Origin: Actibacterium sp. MT2.3-13A
Lineage (GTDB): Bacteria; Pseudomonadota; Alphaproteobacteria; Rhodobacterales; Rhodobacteraceae
Assembly: GCF_018139985.1 (NCBI RefSeq)
Contig: NZ_JAGSOU010000025.1
Coordinates: 1 to 40,793 of the forward strand
Reading direction: 5' to 3'
DNA length: 40,793 bases
Part shown: one piece after another, positions 8,539 through 16,827 of the stretch
Layout: every line of letters starts with the position of its first letter
Numbering within the stretch: position 1 is the stretch's first letter
The notes under the pieces: generated by a model
Databases searched by the model: none
Told to the model about the DNA's origin: nothing
What the model saw: only the letters and a program-made list of their open reading frames with translations
Made by a program: the position numbers and the translations under genes

Positions 8539-9641
8539 GCGGACACCTCCCGGAGCGTAGCGGCCCCGCGAGCCCGCGGCCCTGAGTGAGCGATCTCCAC
8601 TTGATCCGTGTCGAGGCGGTATTTCCTGAGGAAGCAGATTTCCGGGTCCGTCAGCGCAACGCCAGTGGCTGCGATGGTCAGGACGTGATTGCTTCCACTC
8701 ACGACCGCCGACGTGATTTCGCGATAGATGGTCCCGGCGATGCTGATGTGCTTCCCGATGTAGCTAGCGATATCGGGCAGAACGGGGCGAATGCTGATCG
8801 TCGTGTCTGCGGCCCCGATGGGCGCCGTCACCACCATTTCACGCGAGCGGCTCGGCATCCAGAATGTCGAGTCCTTGCCTCTCAGCCCGCAGAGCCATTT
8901 CCTGCGCCGCGCCTTGGCCGAAATCGTCTCGTCCTCCCAATTCAGGCCATAGATGTTGTCAATGACGCTGCGACGAGGGACTGCAGCGATGGGCCCGAAG
9001 CCGCTGTCCACAAGCTCAACGACCTGTCGCAAGCTTCCGGCGACGGGAGACACCGCCAAGGACAGATCCGTCACAACGTCCAGCCCTGAATAGGAGCTGA
9101 AAGGCGAAGCGGCAGTGTCCACGGGGTCGCGGATGTAAAATACCACGCCGGCGATCACATCGTCATGGAACTGGCGCTCGAATTCCATCCCCGATGGCGC
9201 GAACGCCGTTCGCAGCGGCGCGATATAGGGCGCCGTCAGGTTTGCCCCGACCGCCGCTGCAAGCGTCAATGCCCCGCTGCCAACAGTCGAAATCTCGCAG
9301 ACTGCATATGTGCTGCGGTCCTGCCAAACGACAACGTATCCACCGGCCTCATAGCTGGCCGCCGTGTCGCAGGTCAGTGTGGTGTCGGTGGAGGCGACAT
9401 CCCCAGATTGCGTGGCCTCGAACCACATCGGAAGATACCAGTCGCCATATGGCTGGCTCTCGACCAGACCAATGGCGACGGCGTGCTCTTCCGCGGTCAG
9501 GCGGTAGCGATAGGAAACAGTCTGCCGGGCCTCGGACAGGCTGTCCCGCATTTCAGCGGAATATGCCGTCCGAACGTCGGTATTCCACACCCACGCCTCT
9601 CCGCAGTCCGAGAGCGGCTGGAACGGCCACAGGTCAGGCAC
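8535..9641 (-). CDS. Distal tail protein
   Basis: A 368-residue protein starting MPDLWPFQPLSDCGEAWVWN. The opening WPF/W segment and the early EHAVAIGLVESQPYGDWYLP stretch resemble distal tail (Dit/gpM-like) proteins of Rhodobacterales siphophages. The rest is mixed beta with few recognisable motifs. It starts 8 bases inside the tape-measure gene and overlaps the BR0599-type gene, which is the usual place of the distal tail hub. The function is inferred mainly from gene order. Confidence 0.6.
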   Translation of the reverse strand: MPDLWPFQPLSDCGEAWVWNTDVRTAYSAEMRDSLSEARQTVSYRYRLTAEEHAVAIGLVESQPYGDWYLPMWFEATQSGDVASTDTTLTCDTAASYEAGGYVVVWQDRSTYAVCEISTVGSGALTLAAAVGANLTAPYIAPLRTAFAPSGMEFERQFHDDVIAGVVFYIRDPVDTAASPFSSYSGLDVVTDLSLAVSPVAGSLRQVVELVDSGFGPIAAVPRRSVIDNIYGLNWEDETISAKARRRKWLCGLRGKDSTFWMPSRSREMVVTAPIGAADTTISIRPVLPDIASYIGKHISIAGTIYREITSAVVSGSNHVLTIAATGVALTDPEICFLRKYRLDTDQVEIAHSGPRARGAATLREVSA

Positions 9642-11610
9642 TGATAGCCTCCCGGTTCGCGCGCATGGTGTTGATGATCAGGCGCTCCCCCTGCGCTGTG
9701 GCCAGATAGTCACCGACGATGGAGGGATCGAGAACATTGACGATCTTGACCGGCTTTTCGCCGCCGGATGCGTCCACGCCGAGTTTCCCGTCAGACCCCC
9801 TCTTGAGGGGGAAGATTCCCTCGGGGCCCGCCTCGCCCATGACCCCGGTCCTGCCACCAGTCATCGGGAACAGCGTGGGCCCGCTGACAACGCCGCCAGA
9901 AGCGAATGGGACAACGTTCCCGCCCGAGAAGACGTTCCCCTTCGCTGACGGGAACAGCCCCCCCAGCAGCCCGCCGAGCAGGCCGCCGCCGCTGCCGCCG
10001 AGCGGCCCAGACCCGAACAGGGCGGCTTGCAGCGCCGCCTCCGCGATGGAGGCCGCAAGGTTGCGGAAAACGTCCGTCAGGCTCTCCCCGTGCACGATAG
10101 CCGAGGCGATGCCCTGCTCGAAATCCGCGCGCGTCGAGTTCCAGAACTCAAGCGCCTGCCCGCCCGCCTGATACTGCTGCGTCAGGAGGTCCATGGCGTT
10201 AGCGTATTCTGACGCCGAGATCACGCCAGCGGCCAGCGCCTCGTTGAGCGTCTTTTGCCCGTCTTCGAACTCGAACTGCCGGCGCAGGGTTTCGTCCAGG
10301 CTTCCTACCAAAGACCTGTATGCGTTGCTGAGGCGCTCGACGTTCTGCGCTTCCGTGTCGATAGAGGCTCCGCCCCCGCCCGACCGCGACTTGGACGCCT
10401 TGAGCTTTCGGTCTGCCTCGTCCATGGCGTCATAGGCCAACTGAACGGCGGGCACATTCTTGCGCAGCTCGTCCGCGCTTGGGCCCGCGGCGCGGCCGCG
10501 ACCTGCGCCGATCTCCTGCTCATAGATCCTGCGCCCCTCGCCAAGCGCCCCGGCATAGTCCCATGCGGCCTTCGCAAGAGCCTGGACCTTCCCAGTGAGC
10601 CCATCGACAACGCCCTGCGTGACGGCGAACACACCCTGCGCGGCCTGCGCTGCATCCCGGAGAGATATCATCGAGCCATAGGCATCTTCTGTGGCCTTCT
10701 GGATATTTCCGGCCTTGACTGCGGCCTCTCCGGCGGCGTCGGCAACCGCTTTCAGCTCGGGCGGAATGTCATCGACGGTGCCGTAGATATCGACCAGAAC
10801 GCGGAGTAGCCGGTCAGCCGCTGCGACCTGGTTGGGGATGCCGCGCGCCGTCGAGAATGATTCAAGCGTGAGAAGAAGCTTTGTCGCCTGCTCCTGCGAC
10901 AGGTCGAACTCCTTCCGCAGGTTCAGAAGCGTCACCTCGAACTCCGAAATAAAGCTCGTGCGGATCTTCTTGCGGCTGAACCCGCCGTAGGCTTCCGTCA
11001 GGACGTCAATGGACGAAGCCAGCGCCTCAACAGCATCCCTGCGCGCGGAGGCCGTGAGATAGTCCAGGATGCCGCGCATTTCGTCGCCCATGGTGCCGAA
11101 ATTCTGCCCAAGCTCGGCCGCACTGGAACTGGCAAGTTTGGCGCGGTCCTGGAATTTGGACACGGCGTCCGACAGGTCGCTCAGGGCGTTTTCTGCCGCC
11201 TTCGCGTTGTCAGCGGTCCCGATTAGGCTGTTCGCCAGCGGGATCAGCGCACCAGCAGCCACACCGGCTACGGCGCCGAGAGTGCCGAACCCGAGCAGAA
11301 GGTCGGGCATCTGAATGGCCAGCGCGCCGAGATAGTTCCCCGTGACGGCCCCCTGCTGCGCCACCTGGCCGAGTTGCAGCGACGCCATGCGAATGCCGTT
11401 GCTGCTGCCGGCGAATGCACCTCCGAGCCTGGAGGCAGCGCCAGCCGCGCTCGCAACGCCGCGACCTGCGACAGCGCCAGTCTTCCCAACGCCCGCCAGT
11501 CCGCGCTCTGCCGCCATGGCCTCGCGCTTGACGCCCTTAAGGGCCGCCTCGGCTTTCTTGGCGCCGGACTGGACGCCGGTAGGATCGACATTGAGCTCAA
11601 GTCTTGCCAT
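9634..11610 (-). CDS. Tail tape measure protein
   Basis: A 658-residue protein. It begins with MARLELNVDPTGVQSGAKKA, a helical N-terminus, followed by small-residue-rich hydrophobic stretches (about 95-130, FGTLGAVAGVAAGALIPLAN), long helical regions, and a Gly-rich C-terminal block around 535-620 with the tape-measure signature FASGGVVSGPTLFP ... GVMGEAGPEGIFPL. At about 0.15 nm per residue this predicts a tail near 100 nm. It lies just downstream of the frameshifted chaperone pair, which folds around it before tail assembly, with a plus-strand gene in between. Confidence 0.9.
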   Translation of the reverse strand: MARLELNVDPTGVQSGAKKAEAALKGVKREAMAAERGLAGVGKTGAVAGRGVASAAGAASRLGGAFAGSSNGIRMASLQLGQVAQQGAVTGNYLGALAIQMPDLLLGFGTLGAVAGVAAGALIPLANSLIGTADNAKAAENALSDLSDAVSKFQDRAKLASSSAAELGQNFGTMGDEMRGILDYLTASARRDAVEALASSIDVLTEAYGGFSRKKIRTSFISEFEVTLLNLRKEFDLSQEQATKLLLTLESFSTARGIPNQVAAADRLLRVLVDIYGTVDDIPPELKAVADAAGEAAVKAGNIQKATEDAYGSMISLRDAAQAAQGVFAVTQGVVDGLTGKVQALAKAAWDYAGALGEGRRIYEQEIGAGRGRAAGPSADELRKNVPAVQLAYDAMDEADRKLKASKSRSGGGGASIDTEAQNVERLSNAYRSLVGSLDETLRRQFEFEDGQKTLNEALAAGVISASEYANAMDLLTQQYQAGGQALEFWNSTRADFEQGIASAIVHGESLTDVFRNLAASIAEAALQAALFGSGPLGGSGGGLLGGLLGGLFPSAKGNVFSGGNVVPFASGGVVSGPTLFPMTGGRTGVMGEAGPEGIFPLKRGSDGKLGVDASGGEKPVKIVNVLDPSIVGDYLATAQGERLIINTMRANREAISA

Positions 11611-11611
11611 C

Positions 11612-11640
11612 TTGCCTCACTTACCGACGCGCCCTATCTT
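11612..11640 (+). promoter_or_regulatory. Candidate sigma70 promoter for the inserted plus-strand gene
   Basis: TTGCCT at 11612-11617 and TATCTT at 11635-11640 are 17 bases apart; each matches its consensus hexamer at 4 of 6 positions. It points at the plus-strand gene 11663-11905, whose AGGGGAG ribosome binding site follows. It lies at the 5' end of the tape-measure gene, so prophage-state transcription would run against the late operon. Confidence 0.4.
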
Positions 11641-11662
11641 CCATCCGTAGAGGGGAGACCAC

Positions 11663-11905
11663 ATGAGACACGCATTGATTGCTTTTCTGATTTCCGCGAC
11701 GCCTGCCGTGGCGGGCGACATTCAGGACTACCAGTCCTGCATTCAGCACCTCGCCGGCGCCTATGAGGTGCGCGACGATGCGATGGAAAACATGACCGTG
11801 ACCGTGGAGGCGGCTCCCGGTGCGATCGAGCACGCACAGGCTGCGTTCCAGGCGCTCGATGCCTATATTTCGGCCCTCGCAGATTACTGCGACACGCTGC
11901 GCTGA
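11663..11905 (+). CDS. Small exported protein, moron candidate on the opposite strand
   Basis: An 80-residue protein with a Sec signal peptide (MRHALIAFLISATPAVAG, cleavage likely after AVA) and a mature helical domain of about 62 residues with two cysteines (SCIQ and YCDT), so one disulphide is likely. The ribosome binding site AGGGGAG lies 6 bases before the ATG, and a promoter candidate precedes it. It is the only plus-strand gene in the late module and overlaps the 3' end of the T-chaperone gene by 22 bases, tail to tail. A single gene with its own promoter, inverted in a structural operon, fits a lysogenic-conversion gene acting in the periplasm. The family is unknown. Confidence 0.65.
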   Translation: MRHALIAFLISATPAVAGDIQDYQSCIQHLAGAYEVRDDAMENMTVTVEAAPGAIEHAQAAFQALDAYISALADYCDTLR

Positions 11906-12207
11906 TACTCCAGGAAAGCCCGGTCCATCGCCCGGATGCAGATCAACATTCGCTGCCTCGTCACTTGCGGCACGCGATGCATGTCGCAATAAGCAAGCAT
12001 CTCAGCGGTGCTGATGGGCTCGTATCCTGCGAAGCCGACCGAGCGGCCGGCGCTCAAGAAGTGGAATGCCTCCCAGATGAACGTGCTGCGCGGCTCGACC
12101 AGTGCATCAAGCTCAGCTTGTGCCTGCCCGTTTCCGGCGGCGGCCTTCCTCCGAAGATAATCGAGGCCCTCGCCCACCCGCAGGAGCGAACGCAGGGCCT
12201 CGGTCAG
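11884..12207 (-). CDS. Tail assembly chaperone T part (made as a GT frameshift fusion)
   Basis: The frame is open in -1 relative to gene G. After a slip at 12207-12213 it continues LTEALRSLLRVGEGLDYLRRKAAAG and ends ...YQRSVSQ, adding 107 residues to make a fusion of about 274. A GTG at 12177 could start it alone, but no ribosome binding site precedes it. As in lambda, the T domain would hold the tape measure and recruit tail tube protein. It lies between tail tube and tape measure, the conserved place. Confidence 0.8.
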   Translation of the reverse strand: MTEALRSLLRVGEGLDYLRRKAAAGNGQAQAELDALVEPRSTFIWEAFHFLSAGRSVGFAGYEPISTAEMLAYCDMHRVPQVTRQRMLICIRAMDRAFLEYQRSVSQ

Positions 12208-12707
12208 TTTTTTGCGGTATCCTCGGTGGCCTGGCGTTCGGCCTCGATTGCGAACTTCCCAGCATCGGTCAGGTCAGCCTGCATCGCCGCGAACAGAGCC
12301 CGGATATCGGGGTGTTCGAATTGCGACAGCGCGATAAAGTTCTCCCGCGTCGGCGCCAGGTCCTTTCCTGCATTCTGGATATTCGTCGCCCACGACACGA
12401 TGCAATGGTCGTGGTTCAGCGCTGCAATCGCCTCTTGGACCCACTTCGCCCCGTCCTTTCTGGCGCGGACGTAGGCATCGTAATCGCCCGTCTTCTCAAG
12501 GGCCTTCTCGGCCTCGAGGTCGCGCACCTGCGCCCGGTGCATCACTTCATCAATCGCCGCTCGGAAGCTGGCGTTGACGGCCGCCGCAGGTTTGGCAACG
12601 ACCTTGAAGAACGCCGGCCCGCGCTTCGGGCCGAACGGCTTCGGAACGTCATAGGTGAACTCGCGACCACCCATGTCCAGTGCCGCGCCGTCAAGATCCA
12701 GCGTCAT
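12204..12707 (-). CDS. Tail assembly chaperone G
   Basis: A 167-residue protein starting MTLDLDGAALDMGGREFTYD. The ATG at 12707 overlaps the stop of the tail tube gene (ATGA). It is helical and charged and ends ...ERQATEDTAKN directly after the slippery A AAA AAC. Product by position is the lambda gpG counterpart: a cytoplasmic chaperone that keeps the tape measure soluble and is absent from the finished virion. Most ribosomes should stop here; a minority would make GT. Confidence 0.8.
   Translation of the reverse strand: MTLDLDGAALDMGGREFTYDVPKPFGPKRGPAFFKVVAKPAAAVNASFRAAIDEVMHRAQVRDLEAEKALEKTGDYDAYVRARKDGAKWVQEAIAALNHDHCIVSWATNIQNAGKDLAPTRENFIALSQFEHPDIRALFAAMQADLTDAGKFAIEAERQATEDTAKN
12207..12213 (-). 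promoter_or_regulatory. Programmed -1 ribosomal frameshift site
   Basis: Read on the minus strand, the last codons of G are GCA AAA AAC TGA, so A AAA AAC sits in the zero frame exactly as the X XXY YYZ model requires, with the stop immediately after. Slipping back one base puts AAA AAA in the two sites and continues into the T frame without a stop for 107 codons. The following sequence is GC-rich, but I did not identify a clear pseudoknot. Confidence 0.85.
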
Positions 12708-13645
12708 ACGATGGCCCTCGTGATCTTGCACGTCCCGCCCGTGGCGGCGTGATACTTCGGCATGATCGTGAAGGTCTGGAAGGCCGGCCCGCTGTCGCCG
12801 GGCTCAAGCGGCGCCTCGGAGAACTCACACGCCGGAAAGTAGATGCTGTATTTTTGCCCAGAGACCGAGCCGATCGGGATGGTCAGCGCGAATTCGGTGC
12901 CGGCGCGGGCGGCATCGTAGATGTTGACGAAGTTGTCTTCGATGTAGAACCTGCCAGTGATCGTCGGACGCATCACGCCGCGGTTGACCCCGCAGAGATC
13001 ATTGGACGAAAGCTTGGGCTGCTCGGTCTTTTCGGCCACGCCAAAGTCGATGGTGCAGCTCTCCATGCAGTCGAGCGTCCAGGCTCCCATCGTGATCGTG
13101 CCGATGTCCGCGCCAGACCCGAGGATTGCCGTGTTGGACGGGTCGGCATAGGTCGCGCCGGTGATGATGGCCGTAGCGGTTGCGTCGGACGCGCTGCCGA
13201 TCAAATCGACGGAAATCGTGGCGTCCTGCCCCGCGGTGAGGGCGATCTGCCCGCTTACGACCTCGACGCCCTTGAACCGAGTATATGCGTATGCGCCGCC
13301 GGCCCCCTGGGCGATGGCCTGCTCGATGGTCATCGTCACCTGATCATAGCCGTTGATCAGGATATTGGAGGCCCAGGACGCCTGGAACATCGACGCAAGG
13401 AAGTTGTCGTATTCGCCGTAGATCATCTTGCCCTGAGCCTGGCCGGAAACGGCAATCCCGCTGCGGGCGATGTCGGCGCGCTGGCCGTTCGCCGCGAGCG
13501 TGTAGGACTCCGAGATCCGAGGATTGGCCTGCATCGAGAGCGTCTCGAAGCTGAGCTTGGTAAAGCCAGGCGTGGCGGGCGTGGTTCCCGCCGTCGTCTC
13601 CAGGACATAGGCGTCCTGACGTTCATAGTTGGATGCGCCAGCCAT
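12704..13645 (-). CDS. Major tail tube protein
   Basis: A 313-residue, beta-rich protein starting MAGASNYERQDAYVLETTAG. The opening, the length and segments such as NPRISESYTLAANGQRAD and GRFYIEDNFVNIYDAA match the phage tail tube family (Phage_tube_2 type). It lies between the tail terminator and the G/GT chaperones, the standard place. It should polymerise around the tape measure as the tube of a long non-contractile tail. No sheath gene is present, so the phage is a siphovirus. Confidence 0.8.
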   Translation of the reverse strand: MAGASNYERQDAYVLETTAGTTPATPGFTKLSFETLSMQANPRISESYTLAANGQRADIARSGIAVSGQAQGKMIYGEYDNFLASMFQASWASNILINGYDQVTMTIEQAIAQGAGGAYAYTRFKGVEVVSGQIALTAGQDATISVDLIGSASDATATAIITGATYADPSNTAILGSGADIGTITMGAWTLDCMESCTIDFGVAEKTEQPKLSSNDLCGVNRGVMRPTITGRFYIEDNFVNIYDAARAGTEFALTIPIGSVSGQKYSIYFPACEFSEAPLEPGDSGPAFQTFTIMPKYHAATGGTCKITRAIV

Positions 13646-13648
13646 TGA

Positions 13649-14086
13649 TTACTTCCTTTCTGTCCGAACGAATGGGGCGTTCACAACGGCCCGGTGATAT
13701 GGCGCCTCGGCACGCGACGAGGCAAGATAGGGCGAGAATCCGTTCCGCCCAAAGTCAATGACGACCGTGCTTGCGGCGTCAGGCGTTGTTCCGGCCTCGT
13801 CCAGCTTGAGTCCGGTCAGGTCGGCAATCACCGCGTCAGCCACAGCCCGCGCCGATGGGCTGTCGCCCTCGATGATCGTGATTGCCAGAATGCCAACGTA
13901 TTCGTGGCAGTTCGCACCAGGGGCGCCGATGGAGGTCTGCCGCGCCTCTCCCGGTATGAGCGTCATGAACCCCGCGCCGTCCGCAACGGTCACGTCGTCG
14001 CCGTCGAGCCCGAATGGGGTCAGGCCATAGAAAGACTGCGCTTGCAGATAGTTGGTGATTACCTTGCGCTCGATTTCGTAGCTCAT
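13649..14086 (-). CDS. Tail terminator-like protein
   Basis: A 145-residue protein starting MSYEIERKVITNYLQAQSFY. The early helix and the mid-region AGFMTLIPGEARQTSIGAPG, followed by a beta strand with ILAITIIEGDSP, resemble the DUF4128/gpU-like tail terminator family that caps the tube and joins it to the head. Gene order supports this: connector, then this gene, then tail tube. The start overlaps the upstream gene by 4 bases. Confidence 0.65.
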   Translation of the reverse strand: MSYEIERKVITNYLQAQSFYGLTPFGLDGDDVTVADGAGFMTLIPGEARQTSIGAPGANCHEYVGILAITIIEGDSPSARAVADAVIADLTGLKLDEAGTTPDAASTVVIDFGRNGFSPYLASSRAEAPYHRAVVNAPFVRTERK

Positions 14087-14478
14087 GCCAACGCCTGCTG
14101 CAATTCTGCCACCGTGACCGCAACCATGCCGCCGGGGGCCTGCTTGGAATATCCATCCTCAAGCCGCTCGATGTAGGGCAGGTTGTTGTAGATGGTGATG
14201 ACCGGGAATCCCTCGACTTCCTCGTAATAGGCGATCCGTTCACCGCCCCTGGTGACGGTCACGCCACCGGCAGGGTCCACATCGGTCGTGACCTCCACGC
14301 CGCCGCCCCCGATGCTCACGAACCAGTTGCCGCGGGCCCGGCCCGTATCGACCGGGGTGCGGTTCACGATCCGGCGCAGGGCCTCCAGAGCGATCACGCG
14401 GACGACCTGCCGCAGCTCGTCAAGATTGTCCGCGAGTTCCTTGTCGATTTGCAGGGCAAAACTCTTGGCGTCGTTCAT
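14083..14478 (-). CDS. HK97 gp10-like tail completion protein
   Basis: A 131-residue protein. The motif VNRTPVDTGRARGNWFVSIG is the signature of the HK97 gp10/minor tail protein Z family, followed by ITIYNNLPYIERLEDGYS, also typical. These proteins sit at the head-tail joining region and help complete the tail. It lies between the stopper-like and terminator-like genes and overlaps both by 4 bases. Confidence 0.8.
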   Translation of the reverse strand: MNDAKSFALQIDKELADNLDELRQVVRVIALEALRRIVNRTPVDTGRARGNWFVSIGGGGVEVTTDVDPAGGVTVTRGGERIAYYEEVEGFPVITIYNNLPYIERLEDGYSKQAPGGMVAVTVAELQQALA

Positions 14479-14834
14479 CGCGCCACCGCATAGAAAAGCG
14501 TCCCAGCGCCGAGGATATCCTGCACCATCATAACCGAACGCGCGCGGCCCCCGAATGTCAGCGTGTCGCCCTCCCGGCAGGAGGTGAAGCCTTCCAGCAG
14601 GATCAGTTCCTCACCCGGCCCAGCCACATAGTCCGGGAACACGTCAGCGATGGGCTTCACAGTGTCGATCACCGCGCGCCCGGTCTGGTTGCTGGTGGTC
14701 TCGGCATAGGTCGCCGTCGTCGTGCTATAGGCGCCCTTCGTCGTGCGGGTGAGAGTCGCAGACTGAATCGCGTCCGTCACCTCTGCCGCGACTGCATCGA
14801 ACGCTGCCGCTGCAATGGCCGCGACCGTCGTCAC
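14475..14834 (-). CDS. Head-tail stopper-like protein
   Basis: A 119-residue protein with a helical N-terminus and a beta-rich remainder (GRAVIDTVKPIADVFPDYVA, then GEELILLEGF and FGGRARSVMMVQDI). The pattern and the position between the adaptor and the gp10-like gene match head-tail stopper (gpFII/SPP1 gp16-like) proteins that plug the portal after packaging. 4-base overlaps on both sides. No specific residues confirm it. Confidence 0.6.
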   Translation of the reverse strand: MTTVAAIAAAAFDAVAAEVTDAIQSATLTRTTKGAYSTTTATYAETTSNQTGRAVIDTVKPIADVFPDYVAGPGEELILLEGFTSCREGDTLTFGGRARSVMMVQDILGAGTLFYAVAR

Positions 14835-15325
14835 GCGCGCACCAGCGCGATCTGGCCGCGCCCCGCCTTGAGATACGGGCCAAGCAGACCCTCGACGGCC
14901 ACGAGGCGGGGTGTGGCCTTGCCCCCGGTGTATTCCGTCTCGCTCTCGACCGGCCCCGCCTTGACGCGCGTGCGGGAAACGGTGGCCGTGATTGTTGCGA
15001 ACGCGTCGAGCCCGCCCTGGATCAGGTATGCAACCTCGAACTGCGCGTCGATGATGTCCTGCGGAATTGTGTCCGCGTCAACGGGCCAATCCTTCACAAG
15101 ATCGCTCACGATCCGGGGCCAGGCCAGCGCCTGCGTCTGATATTGACGATAGCCGATGAACGAAAACCCACGGTCCAGAACCTGTGTCGCGCGGCGCAGG
15201 TTCTGCTCGTCGGTCGCATCGACACCGGAGAGCGTCCAGCCCATGCTCGCCGCGTAGGCCTGGTAGTCCGCGAGCGTGCCGTAGCTGTCCGAGGACGCCC
15301 CGCCGATGGTTGTAACGAGGGCCAT
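14831..15325 (-). CDS. Head-tail adaptor (DnaT-like domain family)
   Basis: A 164-residue protein with SDSYGTLADYQAYAASMGW at the N-terminus and RRATQVLDRGFSFIGYRQ and ALAWPRI further on. This set is characteristic of the phage connector family annotated as a DnaT-like ssDNA-binding domain, which is a head-tail adaptor rather than a replication protein. It would bind the portal ring. It follows the coat gene and the small HeH protein. Confidence 0.75.
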   Translation of the reverse strand: MALVTTIGGASSDSYGTLADYQAYAASMGWTLSGVDATDEQNLRRATQVLDRGFSFIGYRQYQTQALAWPRIVSDLVKDWPVDADTIPQDIIDAQFEVAYLIQGGLDAFATITATVSRTRVKAGPVESETEYTGGKATPRLVAVEGLLGPYLKAGRGQIALVRA

Positions 15326-15326
15326 G

Positions 15327-15581
15327 TCAGAGATCCACGAACATCACGCCGATCAGGCGCTCGCGCAGATCGGGCAGATTTCCGTCGGTGTCCTCGACGC
15401 CGTGCGCCTTGAGCAGTTCGATCACATCAGACTTTTTCATCTTGGCGACGCCCTCGCGCGTGACCGGCTCGGCCGCCTCGAACGGCTCGTGCACATCCGG
15501 GTCGAAATCGGACTCGTTGATGATCATGAAGCCGCCGCGCGCCTTCTCGTTCACAACCTTGATGGTGGGAATTTGTGCCAT
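15327..15581 (-). CDS. Small protein with HeH/LEM-like C-terminal domain
   Basis: An 84-residue protein. The N-terminal half (MAQIPTIKVVNEKARGGFMI) is a short beta segment often seen in small capsid-cluster proteins, and the C-terminal half (MKKSDVIELLKAHGVEDTDG) is a helix-extended-helix of the SAP/HeH/LEM type. The ribosome binding site AGGAGG lies 4 bases from the ATG, the strongest in this module. Such proteins follow coat genes in many siphophages; the role is unknown. Confidence 0.7.
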   Translation of the reverse strand: MAQIPTIKVVNEKARGGFMIINESDFDPDVHEPFEAAEPVTREGVAKMKKSDVIELLKAHGVEDTDGNLPDLRERLIGVMFVDL

Positions 15582-15600
15582 GTTGCCTCCTGATCTTGAG

Positions 15601-15624
15601 AAAGGGGCGAGTTTCCCCGCCCCT
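15601..15624 (-). terminator. Hairpin downstream of the coat gene
   Basis: AGGGGCG (15603-15609) and CGCCCCT (15618-15624) form a 7-bp stem with an 8-base loop; in the leftward direction it is followed by only TTTC. It lies in the one real gap of the head cluster, just after the coat gene. It is probably a leaky terminator or an mRNA stabiliser that raises coat relative to the tail genes. Confidence 0.5.
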
Positions 15625-15632
15625 CAGAAAGA

Positions 15633-16802
15633 TCAGCCCAGAACGTTGGCGATCGCGTCAGGCTTCCACGCCTTGGCGTCGTAGAGCGTGGTGACGTCGA
15701 TCATCGCCTTGTTGTAGCCCTTGTAGACGCTGATCTGGAACACGAGGCCAGAGAACGGGTCTTGAACCGTCATCACGTCCACGGCAGCGTCGCCGCCGAG
15801 CGGCTTGGCGAGCGGGCGCATGACCAGCTCGACCGCCGACTGATGCAGGCTGACGTTGCCGGTATAGCTTGCGCCAGCGGCCACAGCCTCGGAGCCTGCC
15901 GTCGCCTCACGAAGCCCGGGGGCGGCGATGGTGATGGTGCCGGTGGTGGAGGCGCCAATCGAAACCGCCGAAGCCACAACATACTTGTTGCTGTCGCCCG
16001 CGAAGGTGACGATATCGCCGGCGCTCAGGGACACCGCAGCGCCAGCGGCGGTGGTCACACCGATCGCCGTTGCGCCGACCGCATTCGCCCCGGTGACGGT
16101 CACGGTGCCGGTAACGGAGCCTGCGGTGTGGCTCTGCACCTGACCACTTTCACGCATCATGATGCCCGAGATGTCCGTCAGGACACCCTGGCGCAGCAGG
16201 CGGCTGTCGCCGGCCTCGTTGACCTTGTAGAGGTTCGAGAGGTTGCGGAAGTTCACGCCAGCCGAGGTGTTCATGACCAGCGTCACGCGCCCGTCATTGG
16301 TCGGCATGCCGTTGTCCGCGAGGATCTGCCGAGCCTCGTTCACGATGCCATGGGCGGAGGCGAACGGGGTGGTCCCGGCGGTGCCGACAGCACGCGAGGC
16401 GCCCTGATAGGCCACGGTCGCGACCTTGGTCTCGATCGCGTTCACGATGCCACGCATAGCCTGCTCGATCTGGTCGCCATAGATGGTCTCGAAGCCCGAA
16501 CCGTTGTTGACATGCTTGATGTCCTCGCCGGTCCACGGAATGCGGACGGAGGCGATCTGGCTGACGGTCATGGTCTTGTTGTCAACCGTCTGGTCATCGC
16601 CCTCGGGGAGGGTCATCGAAGGCGTGGCCGAGGTATTCACGGTCGCCGCACGGGTGAAGTGCGAGCGCACGGTGTCGCCCTGCGCCGCCGCCTCCGCGCC
16701 TGCGTTGATGGTCACGGCGGGGATGAACCCCACAAGCTCGCGACCAACGGTATCGGCGGCCTTGTAGATGTCAGCCGCCAGATCGGTGAGCACGTTTGCC
16801 AT
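15633..16802 (-). CDS. Major capsid protein, P22 coat-like
   Basis: A 389-residue protein starting MANVLTDLAADIYKAADTVG. The opening, the VRSHFTRAATVNTSATPSM region and DNKTMTVSQIASVRIPWTG match the P22 gp5-type coat family. A beta-rich Thr/Ala/Gly segment (about residues 228-305) corresponds to the inserted domain of that family. It forms the icosahedral shell. The scaffold gene lies directly upstream, as expected for a P22-type procapsid, and a hairpin follows the stop. Confidence 0.85.
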   Translation of the reverse strand: MANVLTDLAADIYKAADTVGRELVGFIPAVTINAGAEAAAQGDTVRSHFTRAATVNTSATPSMTLPEGDDQTVDNKTMTVSQIASVRIPWTGEDIKHVNNGSGFETIYGDQIEQAMRGIVNAIETKVATVAYQGASRAVGTAGTTPFASAHGIVNEARQILADNGMPTNDGRVTLVMNTSAGVNFRNLSNLYKVNEAGDSRLLRQGVLTDISGIMMRESGQVQSHTAGSVTGTVTVTGANAVGATAIGVTTAAGAAVSLSAGDIVTFAGDSNKYVVASAVSIGASTTGTITIAAPGLREATAGSEAVAAGASYTGNVSLHQSAVELVMRPLAKPLGGDAAVDVMTVQDPFSGLVFQISVYKGYNKAMIDVTTLYDAKAWKPDAIANVLG

Positions 16803-16827
16803 TGCTCAGTTCCTTTCTGATTGGGGG

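Noticed and set aside
11621-11989. Minus-strand 122-codon frame between tape measure and T chaperone
   Set aside because: It is antisense to the signal-peptide gene at 11663-11905, lacks a ribosome binding site, and would overlap the T chaperone; the plus-strand gene is far better supported.
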